A DNA stretch of 64,000 bases. Origin: Acinetobacter sp. XS-4. Lineage in GTDB: Bacteria; Pseudomonadota; Gammaproteobacteria; Pseudomonadales; Moraxellaceae. The DNA lies in contig NZ_CP094657.1 in the NCBI RefSeq assembly GCF_023920705.1, positions 2,232,001-2,296,000 of the forward strand, read 5' to 3'. Shown here piece after piece: positions 50,935 through 59,641 of this stretch (position 1 is its first letter; the number at the start of each line of letters is the position of its first letter). The notes beneath the pieces are model-generated. The model was not told where the DNA came from. It did not search any database and saw only the letters and a program-made list of their open reading frames with translations. Position numbers and translations under genes: made by a program.

Positions 50935-51441
50935 TTAAACTAATTTTTCTTTTGAAATCACAATTCCATTATTATCAGCATAGATAAAATCACCAGATTG
51001 AATTGTGACACCACCAAAATACAAAGTGGTGCCTACTTCGCCAATGCCTTTACGATTACTTTTTTGCGGAATTGCAGCCAATGCATGTACGCCTAAATCC
51101 AAAATTGCAAGTGCATCTACATCTCGTACACAACCGTAAATCACGACACCATTCCAGTTGTTTTTAACTGCTGATTCAGTAATCATGTCCCCCATAAGCG
51201 CACAGCGCATAGATGCTCCACCATCTACCACTAATACTTTATCTGTACCCTCTGTTGCCAATAACTCTTTTACACGCGAGTTATCTTCAAAGCACTTTAC
51301 TGTTACGACCTGTCCGCCAAAAGTTTTACGCGCTCCATAACTTTGAAAGAACTTTCCATCCATTGAGGGAATTACAACTTGTAAGTCTTTTTCAGGGTTA
51401 TCATCTAATAAATCACATGTTACGAATGGTACTGTCGACAC
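50935..51441 (-). CDS. rraA: RraA-family protein (regulator of RNase E / HMG aldolase fold)
   Basis: Protein of 168 residues with the RraA fold. Visible blocks are GGQVVTVKCFEDNSRVKELL, VVDGGASMRCALMGDM and GVVIYGCVRDVDAL, typical of the family, and the length is normal for RraA. In E. coli RraA inhibits RNase E; close homologues instead have 4-hydroxy-4-methyl-2-oxoglutarate aldolase activity, and sequence alone does not decide. The start is GTG with AGGGAG at good spacing. It lies 12 bases after the Rossmann protein gene. Confidence 0.88.
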   Translation of the reverse strand: MSTVPFVTCDLLDDNPEKDLQVVIPSMDGKFFQSYGARKTFGGQVVTVKCFEDNSRVKELLATEGTDKVLVVDGGASMRCALMGDMITESAVKNNWNGVVIYGCVRDVDALAILDLGVHALAAIPQKSNRKGIGEVGTTLYFGGVTIQSGDFIYADNNGIVISKEKLV

Positions 51442-51453
51442 TTTTATTCTCCC

Positions 51454-52119
51454 TTATCGAGTTTTCTGTATGCTCAGATTATCATATCGTTTAAAAGCTT
51501 CAATTTGCGTTAGCGCCGCTACGACCATCGTATGAGCCAATTGCTCCGCAGTTACAGGCTTATATTTGAATGGTTTCTGTAATTTATTCTCAATAAATTT
51601 AAATAAACTTTGCCCTAAGTCTTCCATAAATCGTACGTCACTACGTTTACCAATAAGTAAAGATGGTCTAAAAATAGATAATTTTTCGAGCTCTAGACTC
51701 TCAATATAATCTTCTAGTTGTCCTTTCACTTTATTATAGAAAATTGGTGAACTGGCATTTGCACCAAGTGCGCTCACTAACAATAGATGAATATGTTTAT
51801 CTTGTACCAAATCTGCTAAATGAGCATTGATTTCATAATCCACAGCGTAAAATGCCTGTTTTGAGCCTGCATTTTTTAATGTTGTTCCCAGACAGCTGAA
51901 TGCATGGGTATGACCGTTCACATCTTCATCATTCAACATTAAGAAATCTTCTATGATGAGCTGATTAACTTTGTCATATGTATTAAATACTTGAGATTCT
52001 TTTCTAACGACTACGGTAATGGCTTCAAATTCTAGAGCCTGCTGGAGCTTTTCTACTAGCGCTAATCCAACCAACCCTGTTGCACCAAGCACAATCGCTT
52101 TTTTCTTACTTGCTGTCAT
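51454..52119 (-). CDS. NAD(P)-binding Rossmann oxidoreductase, HTATIP2/YbjT-like
   Basis: Atypical short-chain dehydrogenase-like protein of 221 residues. The N-terminal GATGLVGLALVEKL (about 12-25) is the glycine-rich dinucleotide site; LLVSALGANASSPIFYNKVKGQLE includes a YxxxK-like pair near 133-137, and SIFRPSLLIGKR follows. It resembles the HTATIP2/TIP30 branch. The substrate is unknown. It heads a run with rraA and the GST-like gene on the same strand with gaps of 12 and 24 bases. Confidence 0.82.
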   Translation of the reverse strand: MTASKKKAIVLGATGLVGLALVEKLQQALEFEAITVVVRKESQVFNTYDKVNQLIIEDFLMLNDEDVNGHTHAFSCLGTTLKNAGSKQAFYAVDYEINAHLADLVQDKHIHLLLVSALGANASSPIFYNKVKGQLEDYIESLELEKLSIFRPSLLIGKRSDVRFMEDLGQSLFKFIENKLQKPFKYKPVTAEQLAHTMVVAALTQIEAFKRYDNLSIQKTR

Positions 52120-52210
52120 TTTTTATCCATCCCTATTTAACTTTGTTTTAAATTTAACCTTTTCTTACCGTTTTAACACCCCCTAAAACAGCTTAAAACG
52201 TTCTCAAGGC

Positions 52211-52331
52211 TTGACTTCACGGTGTCTATTCATCACAATATGGCACTTGTTTACGGGCTGGTGATGGTTGCACCAGTTTACTGGATTGACCACAGCCCGC
52301 CCAGACCAACTTATTTTCAAGGAGTGCAAGA
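52211..52331 (+). promoter_or_regulatory. rpsT promoter and structured leader
   Basis: TTGACT (52211-52216) with CACAAT about 17 bases on suggests a start near 52246 and a leader of about 85 bases. In it GGGCTG (52255-52260) can pair with CAGCCC (52293-52298), or CTGGTG (52258-52263) with CACCAG (52271-52276); the two folds exclude each other. GGAG precedes the GTG start. Confidence 0.5.
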
Positions 52332-52598
52332 GTGGCAAACTCTGCTCAAGCTAAAAAACGTGCGCGTCAAAACGTTACTGCACGTAAACACAACGCAAGC
52401 TTGCGTTCTATGGTTCGTACATACATCAAACGTACTTTAAGTGCAATTGCTGGTGGTGATCATGCTGTTGCTACAGAAGCTTACCAAAAAGCTGTTCCTG
52501 TAATCGACCGTATGGCTGATAAAGGCATCATCCACAAAAATAAAGCTGCTCGTCATAAGAGCCGTTTAAATGCTCAAGTTAAAGCGTTAGCTAACTAA
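52332..52598 (+). CDS. rpsT: 30S ribosomal protein S20
   Basis: Small basic ribosomal protein of 88 residues that binds 16S rRNA. The start [14 protein letters not shown] and the [12 protein letters not shown] segment are diagnostic. It uses GTG, with GGAG nine bases upstream; rpsT is also known to use a non-ATG start in E. coli, where this is linked to autoregulation. It is monocistronic, with a structured leader and a strong terminator. Confidence 0.97.
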   Translation: MANSAQAKKRARQNVTARKHNASLRSMVRTYIKRTLSAIAGGDHAVATEAYQKAVPVIDRMADKGIIHKNKAARHKSRLNAQVKALAN

Positions 52599-52609
52599 TT
52601 AAAGCATGT

Positions 52610-52636
52610 AAAAAAAGCCCTATTGGGCTTTTTTTA
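52610..52636. terminator. Bidirectional terminator after rpsT
   Basis: A7GCCC (52610-52620) and GGGCT7 (52625-52635) with a TATT loop, flanked by A and T runs, serving rpsT and the convergent phosphatase gene. Confidence 0.92.
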
Positions 52637-52655
52637 TTATCTATCTTTTTTGAGC

Positions 52656-53390
52656 TTATAGCGTTTTTCGGAATTTAGCTACATTCAACTCATAGGTCTT
52701 ACCTCTCCAAATCCATTTTAATTTGCAATTTGGAAATTCTTCGCCTTCAAACCATACAAATAGGCCTTCCATCATTTCAGGCCAATCTTCTTTCTTAATT
52801 TTATTTTCACCAGAAATTACAGCAACAATTGCAGCAATAATAGTGTCATGACTGACAGCTAAACTCAGTCCGCCTTGAGTTTTAGGATGCGTATGATAAA
52901 TAAGCTCTAGCACGTCTAAAACACCAGTAATAGGATGTTTCATGCCGGGTAATGCATTATTTACAAAACTATTAATAAACCCCAAAGCGCCTTGTTTTTT
53001 AAAATAAGGAGCAGCTTGTTGTATATCTAGTACAAAGCTACCCGGCTCAACCAGTAGTCCTTGTTCAATAATTTCAATCGTATGCGTATTAAATTCAGGA
53101 CTTACATCATCAGCCCCTTCAATCATGAGCGCAGCCGTATCGACACAACGTTGTATTGGGCTTGAAATACAATGCTGAATAACACGATCTGTATTTCTAA
53201 TTAAATAGTTACCCCATGCCTGTGCAAGCTCACGTCCTTGAGGAGTAAGTTGCAGATCATATCCAGCTAGTCCTTGTCCATCCACAAGTTCTCTTAGAGA
53301 ATGGCGCGTAAATAAGGTCACGGGAGTTGAAGCATCGGGCAATAAATCAATTGCTTCAAACATACTTTTAGGCAATAAATCGAGTGCCAT
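52656..53390 (-). CDS. Histidine phosphatase family protein with RHS motif
   Basis: Branch-1-like histidine phosphatase of about 244 residues. The catalytic motif is RHSLR (about 29-33 from the ATG at 53390) rather than RHGxR, and the second histidine is in AVSHDTII. An in-frame TTG at 53414 would add eight residues. The internal ISSPIQRCVDTA block is typical. No signal peptide, so cytoplasmic. The substrate is unknown. It lies 58 bases downstream of cysQ on the same strand. Confidence 0.8.
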   Translation of the reverse strand: MALDLLPKSMFEAIDLLPDASTPVTLFTRHSLRELVDGQGLAGYDLQLTPQGRELAQAWGNYLIRNTDRVIQHCISSPIQRCVDTAALMIEGADDVSPEFNTHTIEIIEQGLLVEPGSFVLDIQQAAPYFKKQGALGFINSFVNNALPGMKHPITGVLDVLELIYHTHPKTQGGLSLAVSHDTIIAAIVAVISGENKIKKEDWPEMMEGLFVWFEGEEFPNCKLKWIWRGKTYELNVAKFRKTL

Positions 53391-53447
53391 TGTTATCTTG
53401 TCATCTTTTTTCAATACTTTGCCACTATAACATGTCTGGCATAACTC

Positions 53448-54305
53448 TCAATCTATAACACCCGATTGGGCCAATGCTTCAAATGCTATTTTTTTGCTTT
53501 CCTGATCACGAAATGCGATAAAGCCCTTATTTAAAACCGTGCTTCTTTGGTTATATTCAAAAGGTTTTCCATCAAGAGTAAGTAAACCCCCACCTATACT
53601 TTCTAGTAAACCTTGACCAGAACTTGTGTCCCATTCAGAAGTTGGGTGGAATCGCGGGTAAATATCTATTTCACCTTCCAACATCATGCAAAATTTATAA
53701 GCACTCCCAGCTTCTCTTCGAATAATATTATGTTCTTTTTCGATAGGTTGAATAAATTTTTGATATTTCGGATTTTTACTGCCGTGACTAAGTCCTATTT
53801 GTATAGGTGCATTTGATACTATCGAACTAACCTGATATTGATACCATTGTTGTTGGCTAAAGCTATATTTAAAAGGTAAATCTTGCAGATATCCTAAATA
53901 CACCACTTGTTCACATGGCACGGCAATAACTGAGAAAACTGTTTCTTTACCCTTAATCAGACTTAGGTTTATCGTGAACTCATCACGCTCATGAATAAAC
54001 TCTTTAGTTCCATCCAGAGGATCTAACATCCAACACGTAGACCAGTCATGGCGAGCACTATAATCACTTTCTTCAGACAAAACAGGCAAGTCTGGGGTAA
54101 TTTCTGCCAAGTGCTTTAATAAGAAAAGATTCACTTTTAAATCTGCTTGAGTTACAGGTGAATCGTCTTGTTTTTCATGAATAGTAAACTCATAACCCGC
54201 AGAATAATTTTGATATTCTTGTAATAGAATCTGGCTCGCTTGTTCCAAAACGGGAAGAAGCTGATTAATCAAAGTATCTTGTGGGCGTGTAGTTGTTATA
54301 AACAT
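53448..54305 (-). CDS. cysQ: 3'(2'),5'-bisphosphate nucleotidase, CysQ-like
   Basis: Lithium-sensitive inositol-monophosphatase-fold enzyme of 285 residues that dephosphorylates 3'-phosphoadenosine 5'-phosphate from sulfate assimilation. Metal ligands are in LSEES (Glu78-Glu79) and DPLDGTKEF (Asp95, Asp98), and the second site in SEWDTSSGQGLLES. The order and spacing match CysQ rather than SuhB. It probably shares a transcript with the histidine phosphatase gene that follows. The promoter is in 54306-54600. Confidence 0.92.
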   Translation of the reverse strand: MFITTTRPQDTLINQLLPVLEQASQILLQEYQNYSAGYEFTIHEKQDDSPVTQADLKVNLFLLKHLAEITPDLPVLSEESDYSARHDWSTCWMLDPLDGTKEFIHERDEFTINLSLIKGKETVFSVIAVPCEQVVYLGYLQDLPFKYSFSQQQWYQYQVSSIVSNAPIQIGLSHGSKNPKYQKFIQPIEKEHNIIRREAGSAYKFCMMLEGEIDIYPRFHPTSEWDTSSGQGLLESIGGGLLTLDGKPFEYNQRSTVLNKGFIAFRDQESKKIAFEALAQSGVID

Positions 54306-54600
54306 AAATATGCTCTACATAGTTTCATTTCTATTATAGGTGAATTATGAACAATTCAATATTCGCCAACAGTTTGATTTACTAAAAAAGTAATTTATCT
54401 TAATGATTAGATGAACGATGCTTTGTGTGCACACTATATAGTTAATATGAAAACTGATGATGTTAAAAAACCATTATTATGTACAAAAAACAATCTATAA
54501 GTTATGAAAAATAAACAACTTAAATCAGATTCATCCATTTCCTTTTCATGTATTTCTTGCTATGTTCAATCACACAATAACAAGATGGAAGAAAGTGCAC

Positions 54601-54969
54601 ATGATGCTATATGGATATCATTTCTCGACAATAGAACGTAACTGGGAAGAACTTACGCCCTTAAATGAGTTCCTACAAACATTTGCAGATGATGATGGTG
54701 ATGTTTCAACAAGAGATAAAGAATCTCTTAAAGAAATTATTGCAAAATCAGATACAGCTTTAGCTTTAGCAAGAGAAATGGGTTGGGATGGTAGTTATAC
54801 AGGATGTCCTTATCTATTCTGGTTACCAAACAAAAGTAGCCAGTCTTTTGAATATGGCTTTGTATTTAAACAGACATCAGACAATACAACTTTTGTTATT
54901 TCACCCATTGAGTTGAGCTATCTAGCTCAAGATTCTGAGGTGCAAACATTAAGTAAAAATATTGAATAA
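54601..54969 (+). CDS. Hypothetical protein, about 122 residues
   Basis: I do not recognise this gene. It encodes a small acidic protein without signal peptide or membrane segment; two aromatic-rich beta-like stretches (CPYLFWLPNKS and EYGFVFKQTSDNTTFVISP) follow a helical first half. ATG 54601 is preferred because GGAAGAAAG lies just before it; an earlier in-frame ATG at 54562 would add 13 residues. The 290 bases upstream are very AT-rich and hold nothing I can identify. A convergent terminator separates it from the yedK-like gene. Confidence 0.6.
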   Translation: MMLYGYHFSTIERNWEELTPLNEFLQTFADDDGDVSTRDKESLKEIIAKSDTALALAREMGWDGSYTGCPYLFWLPNKSSQSFEYGFVFKQTSDNTTFVISPIELSYLAQDSEVQTLSKNIE

Positions 54970-54976
54970 ACAATAT

Positions 54977-55009
54977 AGGTTATTGATTCAGAGTTGATAT
55001 CAATAACCT
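54977..55009. terminator. Hairpin between convergent genes
   Basis: AGGTTATTGAT (54977-54987) and ATCAATAACCT (54999-55009), perfect 11-base stem, followed by CATCTTATTTT. Confidence 0.7.
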
Positions 55010-55027
55010 CATCTTATTTTAGATAGA

Positions 55028-55687
55028 TTAGTCAAACATGCTTAACTGTGGTGTCGGTTTTATAACTTTTTCTTTAGGCACATGAGAGCATTCAAACTCT
55101 TCCACTGGAAAACCTTCAATAAAGCTGGAAATATCAGGCGATTCTAAACTCAACCACTCTTCTAGTCGGTCATGTGGAATCACAATAACTGATCTTTTGA
55201 CATCACCTGGTTCGTGAAAGTCTTTCATCATGGGATGATCGATGGCATCCATGGTCAACATACTTGCAGAACGAATAACGGTCTCATTGATTTTGCAAAT
55301 TTCATAGATCGCTGCAATAAAAAAAGCTTGCCCATCTTTGCGGCGTACACCCCACCGCTCAGGCTTATCATTTATATATTTACTTTCATAAAACTCAGTG
55401 ACTGCAATCACACCGAATTTACATTTAAGCGCAGCTTCCTGAAAACTCGGTTTTTGGAAAATCGTTTCATGACGGGCATTGTAAGTATGTTTGGCTATGT
55501 TGGTATCTTCGGCCCATTTGGGAACCAAGCCAAACATGACTTCACGCCATTCAAGACCTTGTGGTGATTTGAATAATAATGGCATTGTTCCCGCAGGATA
55601 AACCTCTTCGGCATAGCTAAAGCCAACCACAGGCAACTGAAGTTGCTGCAACTGGGCAAGAGTTAAAGGTTTAAAGTTAGCGCACAT
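55028..55687 (-). CDS. yedK: SRAP-domain protein, YedK/HMCES family
   Basis: DNA-protein crosslinking shield of 219 residues that covalently traps abasic sites in single-stranded DNA. Once the initiator Met is removed, Cys2 becomes the N-terminal nucleophile (MCANF). The other expected residues are visible: Asn70 in YNARHE, Glu98 in VTEFYES and His158 in DFHEPGD. The length and gene structure are normal. No LexA-type operator is evident upstream, as expected for Acinetobacter, which lacks a classical LexA. Confidence 0.9.
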   Translation of the reverse strand: MCANFKPLTLAQLQQLQLPVVGFSYAEEVYPAGTMPLLFKSPQGLEWREVMFGLVPKWAEDTNIAKHTYNARHETIFQKPSFQEAALKCKFGVIAVTEFYESKYINDKPERWGVRRKDGQAFFIAAIYEICKINETVIRSASMLTMDAIDHPMMKDFHEPGDVKRSVIVIPHDRLEEWLSLESPDISSFIEGFPVEEFECSHVPKEKVIKPTPQLSMFD

Positions 55688-55753
55688 AGCAAGAATAAAC
55701 TACAGTATTTTAACTCTCTTATTTTATAAGCATTTAGTCTATAAACCAAATAA

Positions 55754-55775
55754 AAAGGCACTTAAAAGTGCCTTT
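55754..55775 (-). terminator. Terminator of the peptide importer operon
   Basis: AAAGGCACTT (55754-55763) and AAGTGCCTTT (55766-55775), followed on the minus strand by TTATTT. Confidence 0.85.
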
Positions 55776-55793
55776 AACGTCACAACTTTACGC

Positions 55794-57527
55794 TTATGAA
55801 ATGTGTTGAATCCCTTGAGGAATGGCTTGTAATAGACGTTTAGTGTAATCATGTTGAGGATGCGCATAAAGCTCATCCGAATTGGCAATTTCCACAACTT
55901 TACCATGATTCATGACCATAACTTGATCAGAGATATACTTCACAACAGATAAGTCATGTGAAATAAAGATATAACTGAGCCCAAATTCATCTTGTAAATC
56001 TTGTAATAAGTTAAGTACCTGCGCTTGGACTGAAACATCGAGTGCAGAAACAGATTCATCACAAATCAAAATTTCAGGCTTTAGCGTTAAACAACGTGCA
56101 ATCGCAATACGTTGACGCTGTCCACCCGAAAATTCATGTGGATAACGATAGTAAGCTTGTTCGGGTAAATTGACTCGCTCAAGTAAACTAAGCGCAATTT
56201 GTTTACGTTCAGTATCATCTTTACCGATGTTATGGATTTGCATAGGCTCTAATAAAATCTGTCCAACCGTAAAGCGTGGATTAAGAGAGGCATACGGATT
56301 TTGAAAAATAATCTGGATTTTCCGTTGATATTTAGCAAACTCTTTTTCAGTTAATGAGAGAATATCTTTACCTTCAATGAAAGCCTGCCCGCCAGATGCC
56401 TGATGTAAGCGCATGAGTAATAGCCCAACAGTTGTTTTACCTGAACCAGATTCTCCGACTAAACCTAAGGTTTTTCCTTTAGCGAGTTTAAAAGAAACCC
56501 CTTTAACTGCCTGAAACTCTTCTTTGCCAAATAGGCCTTTACGGCTATAAAAGCTTTTTTTCAGATCTTTTACTTCTAAAATAATTTGCTCATCACCATT
56601 TAAACCACGTTTGCGCTCGGGAATTTCTGAAGCATCAAAATTTTGTTCGACCAAGATGTTGTCTTCTTGACGCATAAAATCGCTCGTCACTGGTAAACGA
56701 TAAGGTCGTTGTGACATTTGCGGGCGGCAATAGAGCAAAGCTCTCGTATATACATCTTTAGGCTGCTCAAGAACCTGTTCAGCAGCGCCTTGCTCTCTAA
56801 TCTCGCCATGACGCATTACAATGACTTTATCTGCAATTTCACCGACCAACGCTAAATCGTGGGTAATAAAAAGCATCGACATTTGACGGCGTTTACGTAA
56901 TGACTCAAGTAAATCAATAATTTGCTTTTGAATCGTGACATCAAGCGCAGTGGTTGGCTCATCGGCAATCAGCAGTTTAGGTTCACATGCAATTGCCATA
57001 GCAATCATGACACGTTGCTGTTGACCGCCCGAAAGCTGATTTGGATAGGCATCAATTTTAGTTTCAGGTGAAGGAATACCTACCTCTTTAAGCAACTCTA
57101 AAACGCGTTGTCGAGCCTGTTTACGGCTCAACCCCATATGCAAACACAACACTTCTGCAATTTGGTTGCCAACCGTAAAAACAGGATTTAATGATGACAT
57201 CGGCTCCTGAAAAATCATTGCAATATCTTTGCCACAAATTTTACGCATCTCTGTACGAGATAAGCTCAGTAAATCTTTGCCTTCAAATATAATTTTACTT
57301 TGCTCATCAATTTTACTCTGACCTACAGGCAGTAACCCCATAGTTGCCAAAGAAGTAACTGATTTACCGCTACCCGACTCACCGACTAAAGCAACAGTTG
57401 TATTTTCTGGAATGTCAAAGCTAATTCCTTTTACGGTTTCAATATATTGCTTATCTTCACCTTTAAAACTTACTCGTAAATTTTTAACGTGCAACAACGG
57501 TGCATTCTTATTTTCTTGTTCTAACAT
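55794..57527 (-). CDS. Fused double ABC ATPase of peptide importer, YejF-like
   Basis: Cytoplasmic ATPase of 577 residues with two complete nucleotide-binding domains. Domain 1 has GESGSGKS near 51, [16 protein letters not shown] and [13 protein letters not shown]; domain 2 has GESGSGKT near 355, [15 protein letters not shown] and [13 protein letters not shown]. Each half ends with an oligopeptide-transporter C-terminal extension containing a Tyr-Thr-Arg or Tyr-Thr-Lys motif. Unlike the exporter ATPase at 3-5 kb, both signatures are intact. It is the last gene of the operon, 13 bases after the second permease gene. Confidence 0.93.
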   Translation of the reverse strand: MLEQENKNAPLLHVKNLRVSFKGEDKQYIETVKGISFDIPENTTVALVGESGSGKSVTSLATMGLLPVGQSKIDEQSKIIFEGKDLLSLSRTEMRKICGKDIAMIFQEPMSSLNPVFTVGNQIAEVLCLHMGLSRKQARQRVLELLKEVGIPSPETKIDAYPNQLSGGQQQRVMIAMAIACEPKLLIADEPTTALDVTIQKQIIDLLESLRKRRQMSMLFITHDLALVGEIADKVIVMRHGEIREQGAAEQVLEQPKDVYTRALLYCRPQMSQRPYRLPVTSDFMRQEDNILVEQNFDASEIPERKRGLNGDEQIILEVKDLKKSFYSRKGLFGKEEFQAVKGVSFKLAKGKTLGLVGESGSGKTTVGLLLMRLHQASGGQAFIEGKDILSLTEKEFAKYQRKIQIIFQNPYASLNPRFTVGQILLEPMQIHNIGKDDTERKQIALSLLERVNLPEQAYYRYPHEFSGGQRQRIAIARCLTLKPEILICDESVSALDVSVQAQVLNLLQDLQDEFGLSYIFISHDLSVVKYISDQVMVMNHGKVVEIANSDELYAHPQHDYTKRLLQAIPQGIQHIS

Positions 57528-57540
57528 TTGGATCTTCCTC

Positions 57541-58683
57541 TTATTTTAGTTTTGGATCTAATGCATCACGGAGTGCATCAGTAAACATTGAAAATGCCGT
57601 AACCAAAACAGCCATTGCGATAGAAGCTGCGACAAGCTGCCACCACTTACCTAAAAGAAGTTCACTTTGTGCTTCATTCAACATGCTCCCCCAAGACACT
57701 ACGCCTACTGGCACACCAAAACCCAAGAAACTCAAAATGACTTCAGATTTAATAAAAGAAACCACCAGAATTGACATTTGAACTAAAGCGATATGGCTGA
57801 CATTAGGGAAAATATGAATGAACATACGGCGGAAATGTCCAACACCAATTGCCTTGGCAGCAAGAACATATTCACGTGCGGTATGTTTCATATATTCGGC
57901 ACGAATTAAACGATAAACCCCCGTCCAGCCCGTTAAACCTAAAATCAGAACAATGGATAAAATGCCTTTTTGTTGAAGTACGGCAGCAATGGCAAGCACT
58001 AATAATAAATATGGAATTGAGGTAAAAATGTTATAAAACCAGTTGAGAATATCATCAACCCAACCGCCAAAATATCCTGAAATTGCACCTAAAAGTGTAC
58101 CGATGCCTACCGCCAGTAAAGCAGATATCACCCCAACAATAATTGAAGTTTCAGCACCTTTAATGGTCTTTTTAAGGACATCTTGTCCCCATTTGTCAGC
58201 TCCAAATATAAGTGTGCTTTTGAGTTCACTTTGCTGATCAAGTAAATGCCCTCCAAGTTGCTGATCAATGGCCTTCATATCATCAGCTAAAGGGTCAACT
58301 ACACCATAATAATCAATTGCACTCCCAGCACTCTTTTCTTGTTTAATTTCAGCCTTGAGTTGATGAATTACATCTTTTAAAGGATCAACTGGATTTATCG
58401 GTAACTCTTCTTCAATCGCTGCTGCATTTTGCCCTGCACCTGTTGTCTTATCTGCGCCTATAAATGTGGGCGGTGCATAACTTACTGCAACCTCTTTATT
58501 CCAGTCAGATGCAATCATGCCCATCATTGATAAAGCCAAGATAATAAAATAAAGCAATACAATCACTAGCGATGACATCGCAATCTTGTCGGCTCGAAGA
58601 CGACGCATGGCAAGTTTCCACAGGCCAGATGAATGAGCTTCGGCTTTTGTTTGTTGTTTTCTTTTTGATAAAACGCTCAGCAT
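57541..58683 (-). CDS. Peptide ABC importer permease, YejE/DppC-like, with large periplasmic insert
   Basis: Inner-membrane permease of 380 residues. A first helix (about 35-58) is followed by an extracytoplasmic segment of about 115 residues, much longer than in DppC or OppC; the permease core begins near 180 with GAETSIIVGVISALLAVGIG and contains the EAA loop EYVLAAKAIGVGHFRRMFIHIFPN. The insert is charged and Gln-rich and may dock the binding protein. It lies eight bases after the first permease gene. Confidence 0.9.
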   Translation of the reverse strand: MLSVLSKRKQQTKAEAHSSGLWKLAMRRLRADKIAMSSLVIVLLYFIILALSMMGMIASDWNKEVAVSYAPPTFIGADKTTGAGQNAAAIEEELPINPVDPLKDVIHQLKAEIKQEKSAGSAIDYYGVVDPLADDMKAIDQQLGGHLLDQQSELKSTLIFGADKWGQDVLKKTIKGAETSIIVGVISALLAVGIGTLLGAISGYFGGWVDDILNWFYNIFTSIPYLLLVLAIAAVLQQKGILSIVLILGLTGWTGVYRLIRAEYMKHTAREYVLAAKAIGVGHFRRMFIHIFPNVSHIALVQMSILVVSFIKSEVILSFLGFGVPVGVVSWGSMLNEAQSELLLGKWWQLVAASIAMAVLVTAFSMFTDALRDALDPKLK

Positions 58684-58690
58684 AGCCCAC

Positions 58691-59629
58691 CTACTTCAAC
58701 TGTACACGTGGATCAACCACTTTGTAGACCAAATCGGCAATAAGGTTAAAAATCATGGTTGCAGCTGCGATATAAACTGTAATTGCCTTAATAACAGGAA
58801 AATCACTCCGCTCAACTGCAATAATCACCTCTCGACCAATCCCGGGAATACCAAAAAAGCGTTCAATTAAAAATGCGCCGATGAGTAATGCAGGTAAGGT
58901 TGACATCACATCGGTAATAATAGGAATTGAAGCGTTCCGCAGTACATGTACACCTAAAATCCGGCTTTCACCTACACCTTTAGCACGTGCTGTTCGAACA
59001 TAGTCCTGATTAATTTCATCAAGCACAAAACTACGATATAAACGTAAAGTCGGTGCAATACTCACCACCAGCATGATTAAAATCGGGAGTAAGGCAAATT
59101 TAAATAAATTCTCGGAAAAAGTGTCACTCCAACCTTGTACAGGAAACCAACTTAGCTGATAAGCCAGAACATATTGAAAGACAATGATGTAAACTAAAAT
59201 ACTGATCGACATCGCAATAGTACATAACATCATGACCATACGATCAGTTAAAGAACCACGTACCGCTGCAACAGCTAAGGCCAAAATAATTGAAATAACG
59301 GTCTGTAAAATAGTGAGTGGAATTAAAAGCGTGAGCGATGGCCCTAATCGAGTTAAAATAATTTGGGAAACAGGTTCGCCAGTACTCCAACTTGCACCAT
59401 AGTCAAAAGTCAGTATTTGTTTAATGAAAATCCAGAGCTGCACGTAATACGGCTGATCAACACCTAGCTGTTTACGAATGTTTTCAATCTGCTCAGGATT
59501 AGACATCTTGCCCGCTAAAATATAAGCAGGATCGCCACCAACCCAGTTAAAAAGAATAAAAATAAGTAAGACTACCCCCAACATGGTTGGAATCATCTGC
59601 CATAAACGCCGAATAACATATGCCAGCAT
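58691..59629 (-). CDS. Peptide ABC importer permease, YejB/DppB-like
   Basis: Inner-membrane permease of 312 residues with six helices. The start MLAYVIRRLWQMIPTMLGV and the EAA loop DYVRTARAKGVGESRILGVHVLRN are family signatures; the C terminus DLVYKVVDPRVQLK is typical of DppB. It forms the channel with the second permease. It lies 13 bases downstream of the M3 peptidase gene, so uptake and cleavage of peptides are probably co-expressed. Confidence 0.93.
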   Translation of the reverse strand: MLAYVIRRLWQMIPTMLGVVLLIFILFNWVGGDPAYILAGKMSNPEQIENIRKQLGVDQPYYVQLWIFIKQILTFDYGASWSTGEPVSQIILTRLGPSLTLLIPLTILQTVISIILALAVAAVRGSLTDRMVMMLCTIAMSISILVYIIVFQYVLAYQLSWFPVQGWSDTFSENLFKFALLPILIMLVVSIAPTLRLYRSFVLDEINQDYVRTARAKGVGESRILGVHVLRNASIPIITDVMSTLPALLIGAFLIERFFGIPGIGREVIIAVERSDFPVIKAITVYIAAATMIFNLIADLVYKVVDPRVQLK

Positions 59630-59641
59630 AGTGATAATTCC

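Noticed and set aside
54504..54641. 45-codon frame overlapping the start of the hypothetical gene at 54.6 kb
   Set aside because: Overlaps in another phase, no ribosome site, no recognisable composition.
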